Source: Thermosulfurimonas sp. F29
Lineage (GTDB): Bacteria; Desulfobacterota; Thermodesulfobacteria; Thermodesulfobacteriales; Thermodesulfobacteriaceae
DNA length: 64,000 nucleotides
Reading direction: 5' to 3'
NCBI RefSeq assembly: GCF_019688735.1
Contig: NZ_JAIFYA010000003.1
Location: 372,001-436,000 of the forward strand
Shown here: piece after piece, positions 15,438 through 23,581 of the stretch
Numbering within the stretch: position 1 is the first letter of the stretch
Layout of the letters: every line of letters starts with the position of its first letter
Notes under the pieces: model-generated
What the model was told of the DNA's origin: nothing
Databases searched by the model: none
What the model saw: only the letters and a program-made list of their open reading frames with translations
Translations under genes and position numbers: made by a program

Positions 15438-15511
15438 GTCTAGAATACCCACCTCCATCTCCTGTTATTCGAGAAGATAAGCACGGCCCGCGTCATCGGT
15501 AACCCCTCGGG

Positions 15512-15535
15512 AAAATGGGATCCGATCCTATTTTT
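15512..15535. repeat. palindromic promoter element, copy A
   Basis: AAAATGGGATC and GATCCTATTTT form 11-bp arms (one mismatch) around a single C at 15523. It is the first of five related copies in the window (others at 21254, 31889, 39006, 39783). It lies upstream of the slyD-opp-rtcA operon, with its axis about 53 bp before the predicted start of transcription. Confidence 0.8.
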
Positions 15536-15540
15536 AGAAG

Positions 15541-15569
15541 TTGACCCCGGAGTAAAGGGGGGGTTAAAT
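15541..15569 (+). promoter_or_regulatory. predicted slyD operon promoter
   Basis: TTGACC and TTAAAT are separated by 17 bp, placing +1 near 15576. The ATG at 15568 would then lie before the transcript start, which argues for the ATG at 15604 as the true slyD start. Confidence 0.55.
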
Positions 15570-15603
15570 GAAAAGATACAAGCTTGATCGATGGGGGTTT
15601 TAC

Positions 15604-16092
15604 ATGGATGGTCTTACCGTGGGACCGGATAGATTGGTAACCCTGGTTTATCACCTTGAGATCGAAGGGGAGGAGGCCCCGGAATGGTTCAGAAGGCCCA
15701 TGGAGGCCTCTTTCATTTACGGGCGTGAGCCGGTGCTGCCCCTTCTCGAGCGGGCCATCGAGGGGGCCCGGGAAAACGACGAAATCGTAATTACCATCCC
15801 TCCGGAGCAGGCTTACGGGCCGCATCGGGCGCATCTGGTGAAGGAAATCCCCCTCTCCCGTCTAAAACATCCCGAACGGGTTAAGCCCGGAGCCTATTAC
15901 GAAGAGGTGGGGCCCTTCGGACAGAAGACCTTTTTCAAGGTCCTTGAGGTAAACGGCGATCGGGTCAAGGCCGACTTCAACCATCCCGCGGCCGGAAAAA
16001 ATGTGCTCATGAGGGTGCGCATCGAGGCCGTGCGGGAGGCCACGGCTCAGGAGATCCTGGCCGCGGAGATCCGGCGCTGCGGCGGAGGCTGA
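15604..16092 (+). CDS. slyD: FKBP-type peptidyl-prolyl isomerase, SlyD family
   Basis: A chaperone and prolyl isomerase of the SlyD type. The FKBP core (TLVYHLEIEGEEAP ... FIYGREPVLPLLERAIEGAREND) is followed by the inserted-flap region with IPPEQAYGPHRAHLV and a return to the FKBP fold (VKADFNHPAAGKNVLMRV, where family members have DFNHPLAGK). The histidine-rich metal-binding tail of E. coli SlyD is nearly absent; only the end RRCGGG remains. Start 15604 fits the predicted promoter, with GGGGG 6 nt upstream; an in-frame ATG at 15568 would add 12 residues. It is the first gene of an operon with oppD, oppF, rtcA and an RNA ligase. Confidence 0.88.
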   Translation: MDGLTVGPDRLVTLVYHLEIEGEEAPEWFRRPMEASFIYGREPVLPLLERAIEGARENDEIVITIPPEQAYGPHRAHLVKEIPLSRLKHPERVKPGAYYEEVGPFGQKTFFKVLEVNGDRVKADFNHPAAGKNVLMRVRIEAVREATAQEILAAEIRRCGGG

Positions 16093-16101
16093 GCCTAACC
16101 C

Positions 16102-17055
16102 GTGGAGGGGGTCCCCCTCCTACACATCCGGAATCTGTCGCTGGGCCTGGGGGAAAAAGGTCCCCTGCTGGTGGACGGCGTGGACATCTCCGTCCACCGG
16201 GGGGAGGTGTTCGGTCTGGTGGGGGAAAGCGGCTGCGGGAAGACCCTGACCGGCCTTGCCTGTCTGGCGCTCTTTCCCCCTCAGGTAAGACCCCGAAGGG
16301 GGGAGGTTCTCCTGGCCGGAAACGACCTCCTCAGCGTCTCCGAGGAGGAACGAAGACGCGTGCGGGGGCGTCGGGTGGCCCTCATCTTCCAGGAACCCCT
16401 CACCGCCCTCAACCCCGTCTTCACCGTGGGCTACCAGGTGGAGGAAGTCCTGCGTCTCCACCGTGGACTTACGGGAAGGGAGGCCCGCCGGGAGGCCGCC
16501 CAGCTCTTTGCCGAAGTGGGGCTCCCCGATCCGGAGACCCGCCTCAGGAACTACCCCCACGAACTTTCCGGGGGAATGCGTCAGCGGGTCATGATTGCCA
16601 TGGCGCTGGCCGGCAATCCCGACCTCCTGGTGGCTGACGAACCCACCACGGCCCTGGATGTGACCGTGCAGGCCCAGATCCTGGACCTTTTCCTGGAATT
16701 GAGGGAACGCCGGAACCTGGCCCTTCTCTTCATCTCCCACGACCTTGCGGTCATCCGGGAGGTGGCCGACCGGGTGGCGGTCATGTACGCCGGAGAGGTG
16801 GTGGAGGTAGCCCCGCGGGAGGATCTTTTCGCGGAGCCCCTGCATCCCTACACGCGGGCCCTCCTTGAGGCCTTTCCGCGTCTGGGGATACGCCGACTAA
16901 AAGGACTCCCCGGACAGGTACCCCCGCCGGGGAGGTGGCCCCCGGGATGTCGTTTCGCTCCGCGCTGCCCCGAACGCCTCCCCGACTGTGCCGGGATTCA
17001 TCCCGAACTCAAAGAGTCTTCCCCCAACCGGTGGGTGAGATGTCTGAAACGGTGA
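16102..17055 (+). CDS. oppD: peptide/nickel-type ABC transporter ATP-binding protein, OppD/DppD family
   Basis: One of the two ATPases of an oligopeptide or nickel-peptide importer. Walker A is GESGCGKT, the Q loop FQEPLTALNP, signature LSGGMRQR, Walker B LLVADEPTTALD and the switch histidine in FISHDL. The C-terminal oligopeptide extension has the cysteine set GCRFAPRCPERLPDC that is typical of the family and may hold an Fe-S cluster. It starts with GTG 9 nt after slyD and overlaps oppF by 16 nt. No permease or binding-protein gene is in the window. Confidence 0.9.
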   Translation: MEGVPLLHIRNLSLGLGEKGPLLVDGVDISVHRGEVFGLVGESGCGKTLTGLACLALFPPQVRPRRGEVLLAGNDLLSVSEEERRRVRGRRVALIFQEPLTALNPVFTVGYQVEEVLRLHRGLTGREARREAAQLFAEVGLPDPETRLRNYPHELSGGMRQRVMIAMALAGNPDLLVADEPTTALDVTVQAQILDLFLELRERRNLALLFISHDLAVIREVADRVAVMYAGEVVEVAPREDLFAEPLHPYTRALLEAFPRLGIRRLKGLPGQVPPPGRWPPGCRFAPRCPERLPDCAGIHPELKESSPNRWVRCLKR

Positions 17056-17990
17056 AGGTGCTCGAGCTTCGGGAGGTCCATCGAAGCTATCGGCTCCGGC
17101 GACTCTGGGGCCGGGGGCCGAGGGTGGAGGTGCTCCGGGGGATCGACCTGACCCTTTACGAGAACGAGACCCTGGGACTGGTGGGGGAGAGCGGTTGCGG
17201 GAAAAGCACGCTGGCCCGGGTGGCCCTGGCCTTAGAGCCCCCTGATCGGGGAGAGGTGTATTTTCTGGACGCCCCTTTCTGGCGGGTGTCCTCGTCACGC
17301 CGTAAGGCCCTGCGTCCGAAACTGCAGGCCGTCTTCCAGGATCCGGCGGCTTCCCTCAATCCCCGCCTGCGCGTGGTGGACCTCGTTACCGAGCCCCTGA
17401 GGTTGCAAGGAGTCGGCCACCGCGAGGCCCGGGAGAAAGCCCTCCGGCTCCTGGAACTGACCGGACTCTCCTCCGAACTCCTCTCCCGTTTTCCTCACCA
17501 GCTTTCCGGCGGGCAGCGCCAGCGCGTGGCCCTCGCCAGGGCGCTCGCCTCAAACCCCCGGGTCATCGTCCTGGACGAACCCACCTCGGCCCTGGATGTC
17601 TCCGTGCAGGCCCAGATCCTAGAACTTCTCGAGGAACTCAGGCACCGTTTCGGGATGAGTTATCTCTTCATCTCCCACGACCTTCCGGTGGTACTTTATC
17701 TGAGCCATAGGGTAGCGGTCATGTACCTGGGGGAGATCGTGGAGCTGGGCCCCCGGGAGGTCTTCTTCGGGGACCTGCTCCATCCCTACACCCAGATTCT
17801 GCTTGCGGCGGTCCCGGGAGGGGATCGGCCCCGGAGGAAACCCCTCGGCGAACCCCCCAGCCTCCTTCATCGGCCGCGGGGTTGCGTCTTTCATCCCCGC
17901 TGCCCGGAGGCCGGGGACCTCTGCCGCCGCAAGGCCCCGACCCTCAAGGAGGTGGAGCCCGGGCACCTGATAGCCTGTCACCGGAGGTGA
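17040..17990 (+). CDS. oppF: peptide/nickel-type ABC transporter ATP-binding protein, OppF/DppF family
   Basis: The partner ATPase to oppD. It has Walker A GESGCGKST, Q loop FQDPAASLNPR, signature LSGGQRQR, Walker B VIVLDEPTSALD, SHDLPVV, and the C-terminal GCVFHPRCPEAGDLC cluster. At 316 residues it is full length. ATG at 17040 lies within the 3' end of oppD, indicating coupled translation. The transmembrane and periplasmic subunits must be encoded elsewhere, or this ATPase pair serves permeases at another locus. Confidence 0.9.
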   Translation: MSETVKVLELREVHRSYRLRRLWGRGPRVEVLRGIDLTLYENETLGLVGESGCGKSTLARVALALEPPDRGEVYFLDAPFWRVSSSRRKALRPKLQAVFQDPAASLNPRLRVVDLVTEPLRLQGVGHREAREKALRLLELTGLSSELLSRFPHQLSGGQRQRVALARALASNPRVIVLDEPTSALDVSVQAQILELLEELRHRFGMSYLFISHDLPVVLYLSHRVAVMYLGEIVELGPREVFFGDLLHPYTQILLAAVPGGDRPRRKPLGEPPSLLHRPRGCVFHPRCPEAGDLCRRKAPTLKEVEPGHLIACHRR

Positions 17991-17994
17991 ACGG

Positions 17995-19035
17995 GTGCTC
18001 GTTCTCGACGGATCCTACGGAGAAGGCGGGGGACAGATCCTCCGGACCGCCCTCACCCTATCTCTTCTCACCGGGCGTCCTTTTCGCCTGATCAACATCC
18101 GGGCCGGGCGTCCCCGCCCGGGATTGAGGCCTCAGCATCTCGCCTGCGTCAGGGGAGCCGCCCGCCTGGCCGGGGCCGAGGTGGAGGGGGACGGCCGGGG
18201 ATCCCTGGAGATCACCTTCCGCCCCGGACGCCCGCGCCCCGGCGCCTACACCCTGGACATAGGCACCGCCGGGGCCACCGGTCTGCTCTTCCAGACCCTC
18301 TACCTGCCCCTTTCCGCGGCGGGCGGAGGGCGTCTTATCCTGCGCGGAGGTACCCATGTGCCCCACAGCCCCTGCTTCCACTATCTCTCCGAGGTCTTCT
18401 GGCCGGTGGCCGAAGCCATGGGCCTCTCCGGAACCCTGAGGATCCGACGCTACGGCTTCTATCCCGCCGGAGGTGGAGAAATCCTCGCGGAACTGGAGCC
18501 CGTAAAGGCCCTGGTCGGGGTCACCCTGGCCCCTCCTTTCCGGCCCCGGCTGACCCGTGTCCTTTCCGTGACCAGCCGGGACCTCCCCGCCCACATTCGA
18601 CGGCGTCAGGCCCGCCGCGCGGAAAAACTTCTCGAAGAAGCCGGAATTCGCGGTGAGGTCATGATTGAGGCGGTGGAAAGCCCCTCCCCCGGAACTTTTG
18701 TGGGAGTCTGGGGTCTGGAGGAGACGAAGAGACTGGGGCACTTCGCCCTGGGAGCCCGCGGCAAGCCCGCCGAGAGGGTGGCCGAGGAGGCGGTGGAGCC
18801 TTATCTTGAAGACATGGAGAGGGAGGCGTCCGTGGACGAACACCTGGCGGATCAGATCCTTCTTCCGGCGGCGCTGGCCACCGGAAAGACCCGCTTCCGA
18901 ACTCCTCGCGTGACCGGGCATCTCCTGACCAACGCCTGGGTCATCAGCCGGTTCCTGCCGGAGGCCGGGATCGAAATCCACGGAGAGGAGGGACATCCGG
19001 GAGAGGTGGAGGTCTTCGGTGTCGGATTCTTCTGA
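17995..19035 (+). CDS. rtcA: RNA 3'-terminal phosphate cyclase
   Basis: It converts RNA 3'-phosphate to a 2',3'-cyclic phosphate through a covalent enzyme-AMP. The N-terminus DGSYGEGGGQILRTALTLS, GTAGATGLLFQTL, RGGTHVPHSP, YGFYPAGGGEI and the adenylated-histidine segment VDEHLADQILLP (His283, equal to His309 of the E. coli enzyme) are all present. The length of 346 residues is standard. GTG at 17995 follows the oppF stop by 4 nt with GGAGGTGAACGG before it. Unlike E. coli, there is no rtcB here; the next gene is an RNA ligase of another family that overlaps it by 17 nt. Confidence 0.95.
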   Translation: MLVLDGSYGEGGGQILRTALTLSLLTGRPFRLINIRAGRPRPGLRPQHLACVRGAARLAGAEVEGDGRGSLEITFRPGRPRPGAYTLDIGTAGATGLLFQTLYLPLSAAGGGRLILRGGTHVPHSPCFHYLSEVFWPVAEAMGLSGTLRIRRYGFYPAGGGEILAELEPVKALVGVTLAPPFRPRLTRVLSVTSRDLPAHIRRRQARRAEKLLEEAGIRGEVMIEAVESPSPGTFVGVWGLEETKRLGHFALGARGKPAERVAEEAVEPYLEDMEREASVDEHLADQILLPAALATGKTRFRTPRVTGHLLTNAWVISRFLPEAGIEIHGEEGHPGEVEVFGVGFF

Positions 19036-20182
19036 GACCGCTCTGGAGCGCCTGAAGGGCGTTTACTTCCGCAACGAGCAGATGAGGCGGTTGCCTCTCG
19101 AGGCGTGGGAGAGGGCCCTTCAGGCCGGAAAACTGCGCGCCCTCGCTGGAACCAAACATCCGCTTTTCCGGCTCCGCCGCGACTTCAGGGGATTTGCCGC
19201 CGGAACGGTCTTCGGGCCGGGGATCACCCTGCCCGGATTCCCACACATTCCGCGCCTCTTCCGTCTCTCCACCGGGGTGCCGCGCTACTTCCGGAAACCC
19301 TTCTTTGCCGAAGAAAAGATCGAGGGCTACAATGTCCGGCTTTTTCGCATCGGAGGAGAGATCCTGGCCCTGACCCGGAGGGGATTCATCTGCCCCTTTG
19401 CCACCGATCGTTTCCCCGACTTTCTGCCCGATCTTCCCCGTTTCCTTGACGACCATCCTGACCTCTGCGTCTGTGCCGAGGTGGCGGGGCCGGGAAACCC
19501 CTTCGTGGGGGAATGGCCTCCCTACATAAGGGAGGATGTGCGTTTTTTCGTGTTCGACCTCATGAAGGTGCCGGAGGGGCGCCTCCTGCCTCCGGAGGAA
19601 AAGTATGCCCTGCTCGAGGCCTACGGTTTCCCTCGTCCCGAGATTCACGGCCCCTTTGAGCCCGGGGCCCCCGAACCGCTCCTGGATCTTCTGCGTCGTT
19701 ACGAAGCGGAGGGCCGGGAGGGGGTGGTACTCAAGGAATCCGGCGGGGGGACCTACCTCAAGTACGCCACGCCGGCCTCCCACCTGGAGGACCTGCGGGT
19801 GGTTTTCCCCTATCTGGGGGATGTGCCTCCGGAGTATCTAACGCATCGGCTGGTGCGGTATGTGCTGAGCCGGTGGGAGCTCGCCGGATCCCTCTCCGGT
19901 GAGGAATGGAGCGAGGTGGGCCGACGCCTGCTCGCTCCCCTCTCCGAGCTTCTCCGCAGGGTGGACGAGGGAGAGCCGGTCACCGAGGCCTTCCGGCTCC
20001 GTTTCCGGACCGAACGGGCCCTGAGAGCCCTGCTGGCCCACTTCAGACACGCCCGGGTAAAGGTGGAGGTGCGGAAAGTGGAGGAGAAAGAGGGGTACCT
20101 GGTGGTGGAGCTGATCAAGATCTATCCGCGGGCCACCGCTTTCTGGAAACAGAAGCTGGAAGGGTTTGCCGTGGTGGATTAG
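19019..20182 (+). CDS. ATP-dependent RNA ligase, Rnl3 (Pab1020) family
   Basis: A nucleotidyltransferase that adenylates itself and seals RNA 5'-phosphate to 3'-OH; archaeal relatives circularise RNA. Motif I is EEKIEGYNVRL with the catalytic lysine near residue 100, motif III FFVFDLM, motif IV EGVVLKE and motif V TYLKYA. The C-terminal 130 residues are the helical dimerisation region of the family. Length is 387 residues. It starts with GTG inside the rtcA 3' end, so the two are almost certainly co-translated. The pairing suggests an RNA end-healing and sealing unit, although RtcA makes an end this ligase type does not normally use. Confidence 0.88.
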   Translation: MSDSSETALERLKGVYFRNEQMRRLPLEAWERALQAGKLRALAGTKHPLFRLRRDFRGFAAGTVFGPGITLPGFPHIPRLFRLSTGVPRYFRKPFFAEEKIEGYNVRLFRIGGEILALTRRGFICPFATDRFPDFLPDLPRFLDDHPDLCVCAEVAGPGNPFVGEWPPYIREDVRFFVFDLMKVPEGRLLPPEEKYALLEAYGFPRPEIHGPFEPGAPEPLLDLLRRYEAEGREGVVLKESGGGTYLKYATPASHLEDLRVVFPYLGDVPPEYLTHRLVRYVLSRWELAGSLSGEEWSEVGRRLLAPLSELLRRVDEGEPVTEAFRLRFRTERALRALLAHFRHARVKVEVRKVEEKEGYLVVELIKIYPRATAFWKQKLEGFAVVD

Positions 20183-21207
20183 CTTATTCCCTTTCGTGAG
20201 AAGAGTCTTTTCCACAGGAGTTCCCGCAGGAAAAACACGCCCAGAACGCCGGCGGAGAGCACGGATACCGGCCCCGGTCCCTCCTCCAGAGCGCCCTTTC
20301 CCGGGGGGACGAATCCTCCCACCAGGCGGTCGAAGATCCACCCCGAGACAAAAGCGGCCAGGATGAGGCTAACCAGGTAGAGGATCGTTATCCGTTTTCC
20401 GAACACCCTCACCAGCACCGTGAGGGAGGTCACATTGGTGGCCGGTCCGGCCATGAGGAAGATGAGCACGCTTCCGGGGCTGAATCCCTTGGTCAGGAGG
20501 GCGTAGCCCAGGGGTATGGAGGCGGTGGCGCATAGATAGAGGGGGAGCCCCAGGAGGAGCATGGCCGGATAGGTGAGCCCGTGAGCGGAGAGTACGCGGG
20601 CCAGATCCGGGGGAAGCAGGACGGAGACCAGCGCCGCCAGGAGAAATCCCACGAGGAGGGGACGGGCTATCTCGGCGAAGAGTTCCTCCACGGAGTGACG
20701 CAGGGAGGCGACCAGTTTTTCGGAAAAGGTGTGAGTATGAGGATTCTGCTCGGAGCAACAGGCACAGGAGAGGAGGGGGGTGGTGGTTTCCCGGTGTCGC
20801 CGCCCGGTACCGAAGGTAATGGCGAGGGCCACCAGGAGAGCCGCACCGAGGGCTGAAAGAGGATAGGCCACCGCAAAGACTCCGCCCAGGAGTCCGTAGG
20901 CCAGGGCGATGGCGTCCACGCTGGTCTGAGGGGTGGCCACCAGAAAGGCGAAGGTGGCCGGGAGCCCTGCGCCCTGACGATAGAGCCCCACCGCCGCCGG
21001 AAGCACCCCGCAACTGCAAAGAGGAAGCGGTAGCCCCAGAAGGGCCGCCTTGAAAGCTCCGAGAAGGGAATGACCTCCCAGGTGGCGGATGAGAAACTCC
21101 TCCGGGAGAAACACCCTGAGAAGTCCGGCGATGAAAAGCCCGGCCAGAAGATACGGAGCGCTTTCCAGGAAGAGGTGCGTGAGACTCGTAAAATAGGCTC
21201 CCACCAT
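20179..21207 (-). CDS. SO_0444-type metal efflux permease
   Basis: This polytopic membrane protein resembles the DUF318/SO_0444 (ArsP-like) permeases thought to export Cu, Zn or arsenicals. There are about eight to ten hydrophobic segments in two repeats. The family motifs LPLPLCSCGVLPAA in the first half and LPLYLCATASIPLG in the second half carry the conserved cysteines. A cysteine/histidine-rich cytosolic loop, CACCSEQNPHTHTF, lies in the middle and may bind metal. The ATG coincides with the predicted transcription start of a bidirectional promoter shared with the epimerase gene. It converges on the RNA ligase gene (4-bp overlap). Confidence 0.85.
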   Translation of the reverse strand: MVGAYFTSLTHLFLESAPYLLAGLFIAGLLRVFLPEEFLIRHLGGHSLLGAFKAALLGLPLPLCSCGVLPAAVGLYRQGAGLPATFAFLVATPQTSVDAIALAYGLLGGVFAVAYPLSALGAALLVALAITFGTGRRHRETTTPLLSCACCSEQNPHTHTFSEKLVASLRHSVEELFAEIARPLLVGFLLAALVSVLLPPDLARVLSAHGLTYPAMLLLGLPLYLCATASIPLGYALLTKGFSPGSVLIFLMAGPATNVTSLTVLVRVFGKRITILYLVSLILAAFVSGWIFDRLVGGFVPPGKGALEEGPGPVSVLSAGVLGVFFLRELLWKRLFSRKGIS

Positions 21208-21213
21208 GTCTCC

Positions 21214-21311
21214 ATTTTACCGGTCCTTCCCCATCCCCGCACCACCCTCCCAAAAAATAAGAACCGATCCTATTTATCGGGGTGGGGAAGGGGCCGGTCA
21301 GGGTATATAAT
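21214..21311. promoter_or_regulatory. bidirectional promoter between permease and epimerase genes
   Basis: A minus-strand TAAAAT (21219-21214) and a plus-strand TATAAT (21306-21311) face outward with 86 bp between them, around palindromic element B. Each -10 box places +1 on the initiation codon of its gene (21207 and 21318), so both messages look leaderless. Neither side has a recognisable -35 box. The region at 31848-31945 has the same -10 to -10 spacing. Confidence 0.65.
21254..21277. repeat. palindromic promoter element, copy B
   Basis: AAAATAAGAAC-C-GATCCTATTTA, axis at 21265. The right arm is intact and the left arm has diverged, but the outer A/T tracts still pair. Beyond the element, ATCGGGGTGG on the right mirrors CCACCC-rich sequence on the left, extending the dyad. 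Confidence 0.75.
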
Positions 21312-21317
21312 AGGAAC

Positions 21318-22238
21318 ATGGTAAGGGTTTTCGTGGTGGGGGGCACGGGGTTTATCGGGCGAGCCCTCCTATCCAGGCTGGTAAAGGCCGGCTACGAGGT
21401 ATGGGCCCTGGTGCGGAGCAAGGCCCGGATTGCGGTTTTGCCGGAGGGAGTTCGTCCGGTGCCGGGGGACCCCCTGCAGCCCGGGCCCTGGCAGGAGGAG
21501 GCCGCCCGCTGCGCGGTAGGGTTCAACCTGGCCGGGGCCAGCATTTTCCGCCGCTGGAGCAAAGAATACAAGCAACTACTGCGGGATTCCCGAATACTCT
21601 CCACCCGGCTTCTGGGAGAAGCCCTTTCCCGGGGCGAGGGGCGCGTTCTCGTAAACGCCTCCGCGGTGGGCTACTACGGTGACACCGGGGAGATCACGGT
21701 GGAGGAGGATCATCCGCCGGGTAAGGATTTTCTGGCCCGGCTGTGTGTGGACTGGGAAAAAGCGGCCCTTTCCTTTGAAAAACAGGGACTCCGGGTGGCG
21801 GTGGCCCGATTCGGAATCGTCCTGGGACCCGACGGAGGGGCACTGCTTTCCATGCTTCCGGTCTTTCGTCTGGGGCTCGGGGGGCCCATAGGCTCGGGAA
21901 GACAGTGGTTTCCCTGGATACACCGGGCCGATGTAGCGGCGGCCCTGGTCTTTCTCGCGGAGACCCCCGGGGCCAGAGGACCCTTCAATTTGGTGGCTCC
22001 GGAACCAGTGCGGCAGAGGGAGTTCGCCCGGGAACTCGCACGGGTGCTCCGGCGTCCGGCCTTCCTCCCCGCCCCTCTCTGGGGTCTCCGGCTCGTCTTC
22101 GGCGAGGTGGCCGGGGTACTTGCGGAAAGCTGCCGGGCCGTGCCCCGGAGGCTCCTCTCACTGGGTTTTCGTTTCTCCTTTCCGAAACTCCGCCCCGCCC
22201 TGGAGAACATACTGCACAAAAAAGGAGGACAACCATGA
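21318..22238 (+). CDS. TIGR01777-family NAD(P)-dependent epimerase/dehydratase (YfcH-like)
   Basis: An extended-SDR protein of unknown substrate. The Rossmann motif VVGGTGFIGRALLSRL is at the N-terminus, the SDR core has NLAGASI and NASAVGYYGD, and the C-terminal domain has the family signature IGSGRQWFPWIHRADV and FNLVAPEPVRQREFA. A DUF1731-like end is present but short. Length is 306 residues. The ATG at 21318 coincides with the predicted start of transcription. It ends in a 4-nt ATGA overlap with pfkA, so the two genes form a coupled pair. Confidence 0.85.
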   Translation: MVRVFVVGGTGFIGRALLSRLVKAGYEVWALVRSKARIAVLPEGVRPVPGDPLQPGPWQEEAARCAVGFNLAGASIFRRWSKEYKQLLRDSRILSTRLLGEALSRGEGRVLVNASAVGYYGDTGEITVEEDHPPGKDFLARLCVDWEKAALSFEKQGLRVAVARFGIVLGPDGGALLSMLPVFRLGLGGPIGSGRQWFPWIHRADVAAALVFLAETPGARGPFNLVAPEPVRQREFARELARVLRRPAFLPAPLWGLRLVFGEVAGVLAESCRAVPRRLLSLGFRFSFPKLRPALENILHKKGGQP

Positions 22239-23581
22239 AACCCACCTGTTCCCTTTTCGACTTTCTGGAGGAGATCCCTGACGACATCAACACTGCGATA
22301 GAAGTTCTCGGTCCGGCCCGCATCGAAAACCCCCTGGATCTTCCCAGGGGCTGTTTCGTCACCGACGAAATGCGGGTGGTCCTGCGGGTCTCGGAGAACT
22401 ACCTGCGCGAGGCCGTCGAAAAGGACCGGAGCATTCCCTCGGCGGAGCTGGCCGGTCCAAGACCCTACATCTATTTCGATCCGGCCAAGACCAGGGCCGC
22501 GGTGGTGACCTGCGGAGGCCTCTGTCCGGGCATAAACGATGTGATCCGATCCATCGTGCTCACCCTCTATCACTCCTACGGCGTGCGCCACATTTACGGT
22601 ATCCGCTACGGATTGCAGGGGTTCATTCCCGGCTACGGCCACGATGTGGTGGAGCTTACTCCGGAGGTGGTGGCGAGCATTCACGAGCTGGGAGGCACCT
22701 TCCTGGGCACCTCCCGGGGACACCAACCCATTGATCAAATCGTGGACGCTCTGGAGCGCATGAATGTAAACATCCTTTTCATGATCGGCGGGGACGGCAC
22801 CTTTCGGGCGGCTAACAAAATCCGAGAGGAAATTGACCGGCGGGGTCTCAAGATCGCGGTGGTGGGAATTCCCAAGACCATTGACAACGACATCTGGCTG
22901 GTATCCCGCACCTTCGGATTCGTGACCGCGGTGGAGGAGGCCTGCAAGGCCATTCGGTGTGCCCATACCGAGGCCATTGGGGCCCCCAACGGTATCGGAC
23001 TGGTCAAGGTGATGGGACGCCACTCGGGTTTCATCGCCGCGGCAGCCACGCTGGCCACCAAGGAGGTCAACTTCTGCCTGATACCCGAGGAGGACTTCGA
23101 TCTCGATGGCCCCCGGGGGTTGCTTGCGGCCCTGGAAAGACGCCTGGCGGAGCGCAAACACGCGGTGATCGTGGTGGCCGAGGGCGCCGGGCAGAAGTAT
23201 GTGCAGGGTGAAAAACCGGAATACGACCCCTCGGGCAATCTGAAACTCGGGGACATCGGGGCCTTCCTGCGGGATCGCATCAAGGCCTATTTCAAGGCGA
23301 AAAACATCGAAGTCTATGTGCGTTATATCGACCCCAGTTACATCATCCGGAGTGTGCCAGCCTGCGTGGACGACCGGATCTACTGCGGTTTCCTGGGGCA
23401 GTACGCCGTGCACGCCGCCATGGCCGGAAAGACCGGTCTTATGATCAGTTACCTAAATCACCACTATGTGCACCTTCCCCTTTCCGAAGCCGTAAAGCGC
23501 CGCAAGCAGGTGAACACCCAGAGCCGATTCTGGCTCTCGGTGCTGGAGTCCACCGGCCAGGGGAGGCTTAAAAACGAATGA
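22235..23581 (+). CDS. pfkA: ATP-type 6-phosphofructokinase (long, group X type)
   Basis: It phosphorylates fructose 6-phosphate at position 1. The 448-residue protein has the PFK core with TCGGLCPGINDVIR, YGLQGF, MIGGDGTFRAA, PKTIDND (catalytic Asp), VMGRHSGFIAA and IPEEDFDL. GGDGT, rather than GGDD, together with no lysine change at the PKTIDND loop, suggests ATP rather than pyrophosphate as donor; this should be read as likely, not proven. The long N-terminal extension of about 80 residues is typical of plant and trypanosome-like bacterial PFKs. SD AAAAAAGGAGGACAACC precedes the ATG. It converges on the aldolase gene, the next glycolytic enzyme. Confidence 0.9.
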   Translation: MKPTCSLFDFLEEIPDDINTAIEVLGPARIENPLDLPRGCFVTDEMRVVLRVSENYLREAVEKDRSIPSAELAGPRPYIYFDPAKTRAAVVTCGGLCPGINDVIRSIVLTLYHSYGVRHIYGIRYGLQGFIPGYGHDVVELTPEVVASIHELGGTFLGTSRGHQPIDQIVDALERMNVNILFMIGGDGTFRAANKIREEIDRRGLKIAVVGIPKTIDNDIWLVSRTFGFVTAVEEACKAIRCAHTEAIGAPNGIGLVKVMGRHSGFIAAAATLATKEVNFCLIPEEDFDLDGPRGLLAALERRLAERKHAVIVVAEGAGQKYVQGEKPEYDPSGNLKLGDIGAFLRDRIKAYFKAKNIEVYVRYIDPSYIIRSVPACVDDRIYCGFLGQYAVHAAMAGKTGLMISYLNHHYVHLPLSEAVKRRKQVNTQSRFWLSVLESTGQGRLKNE

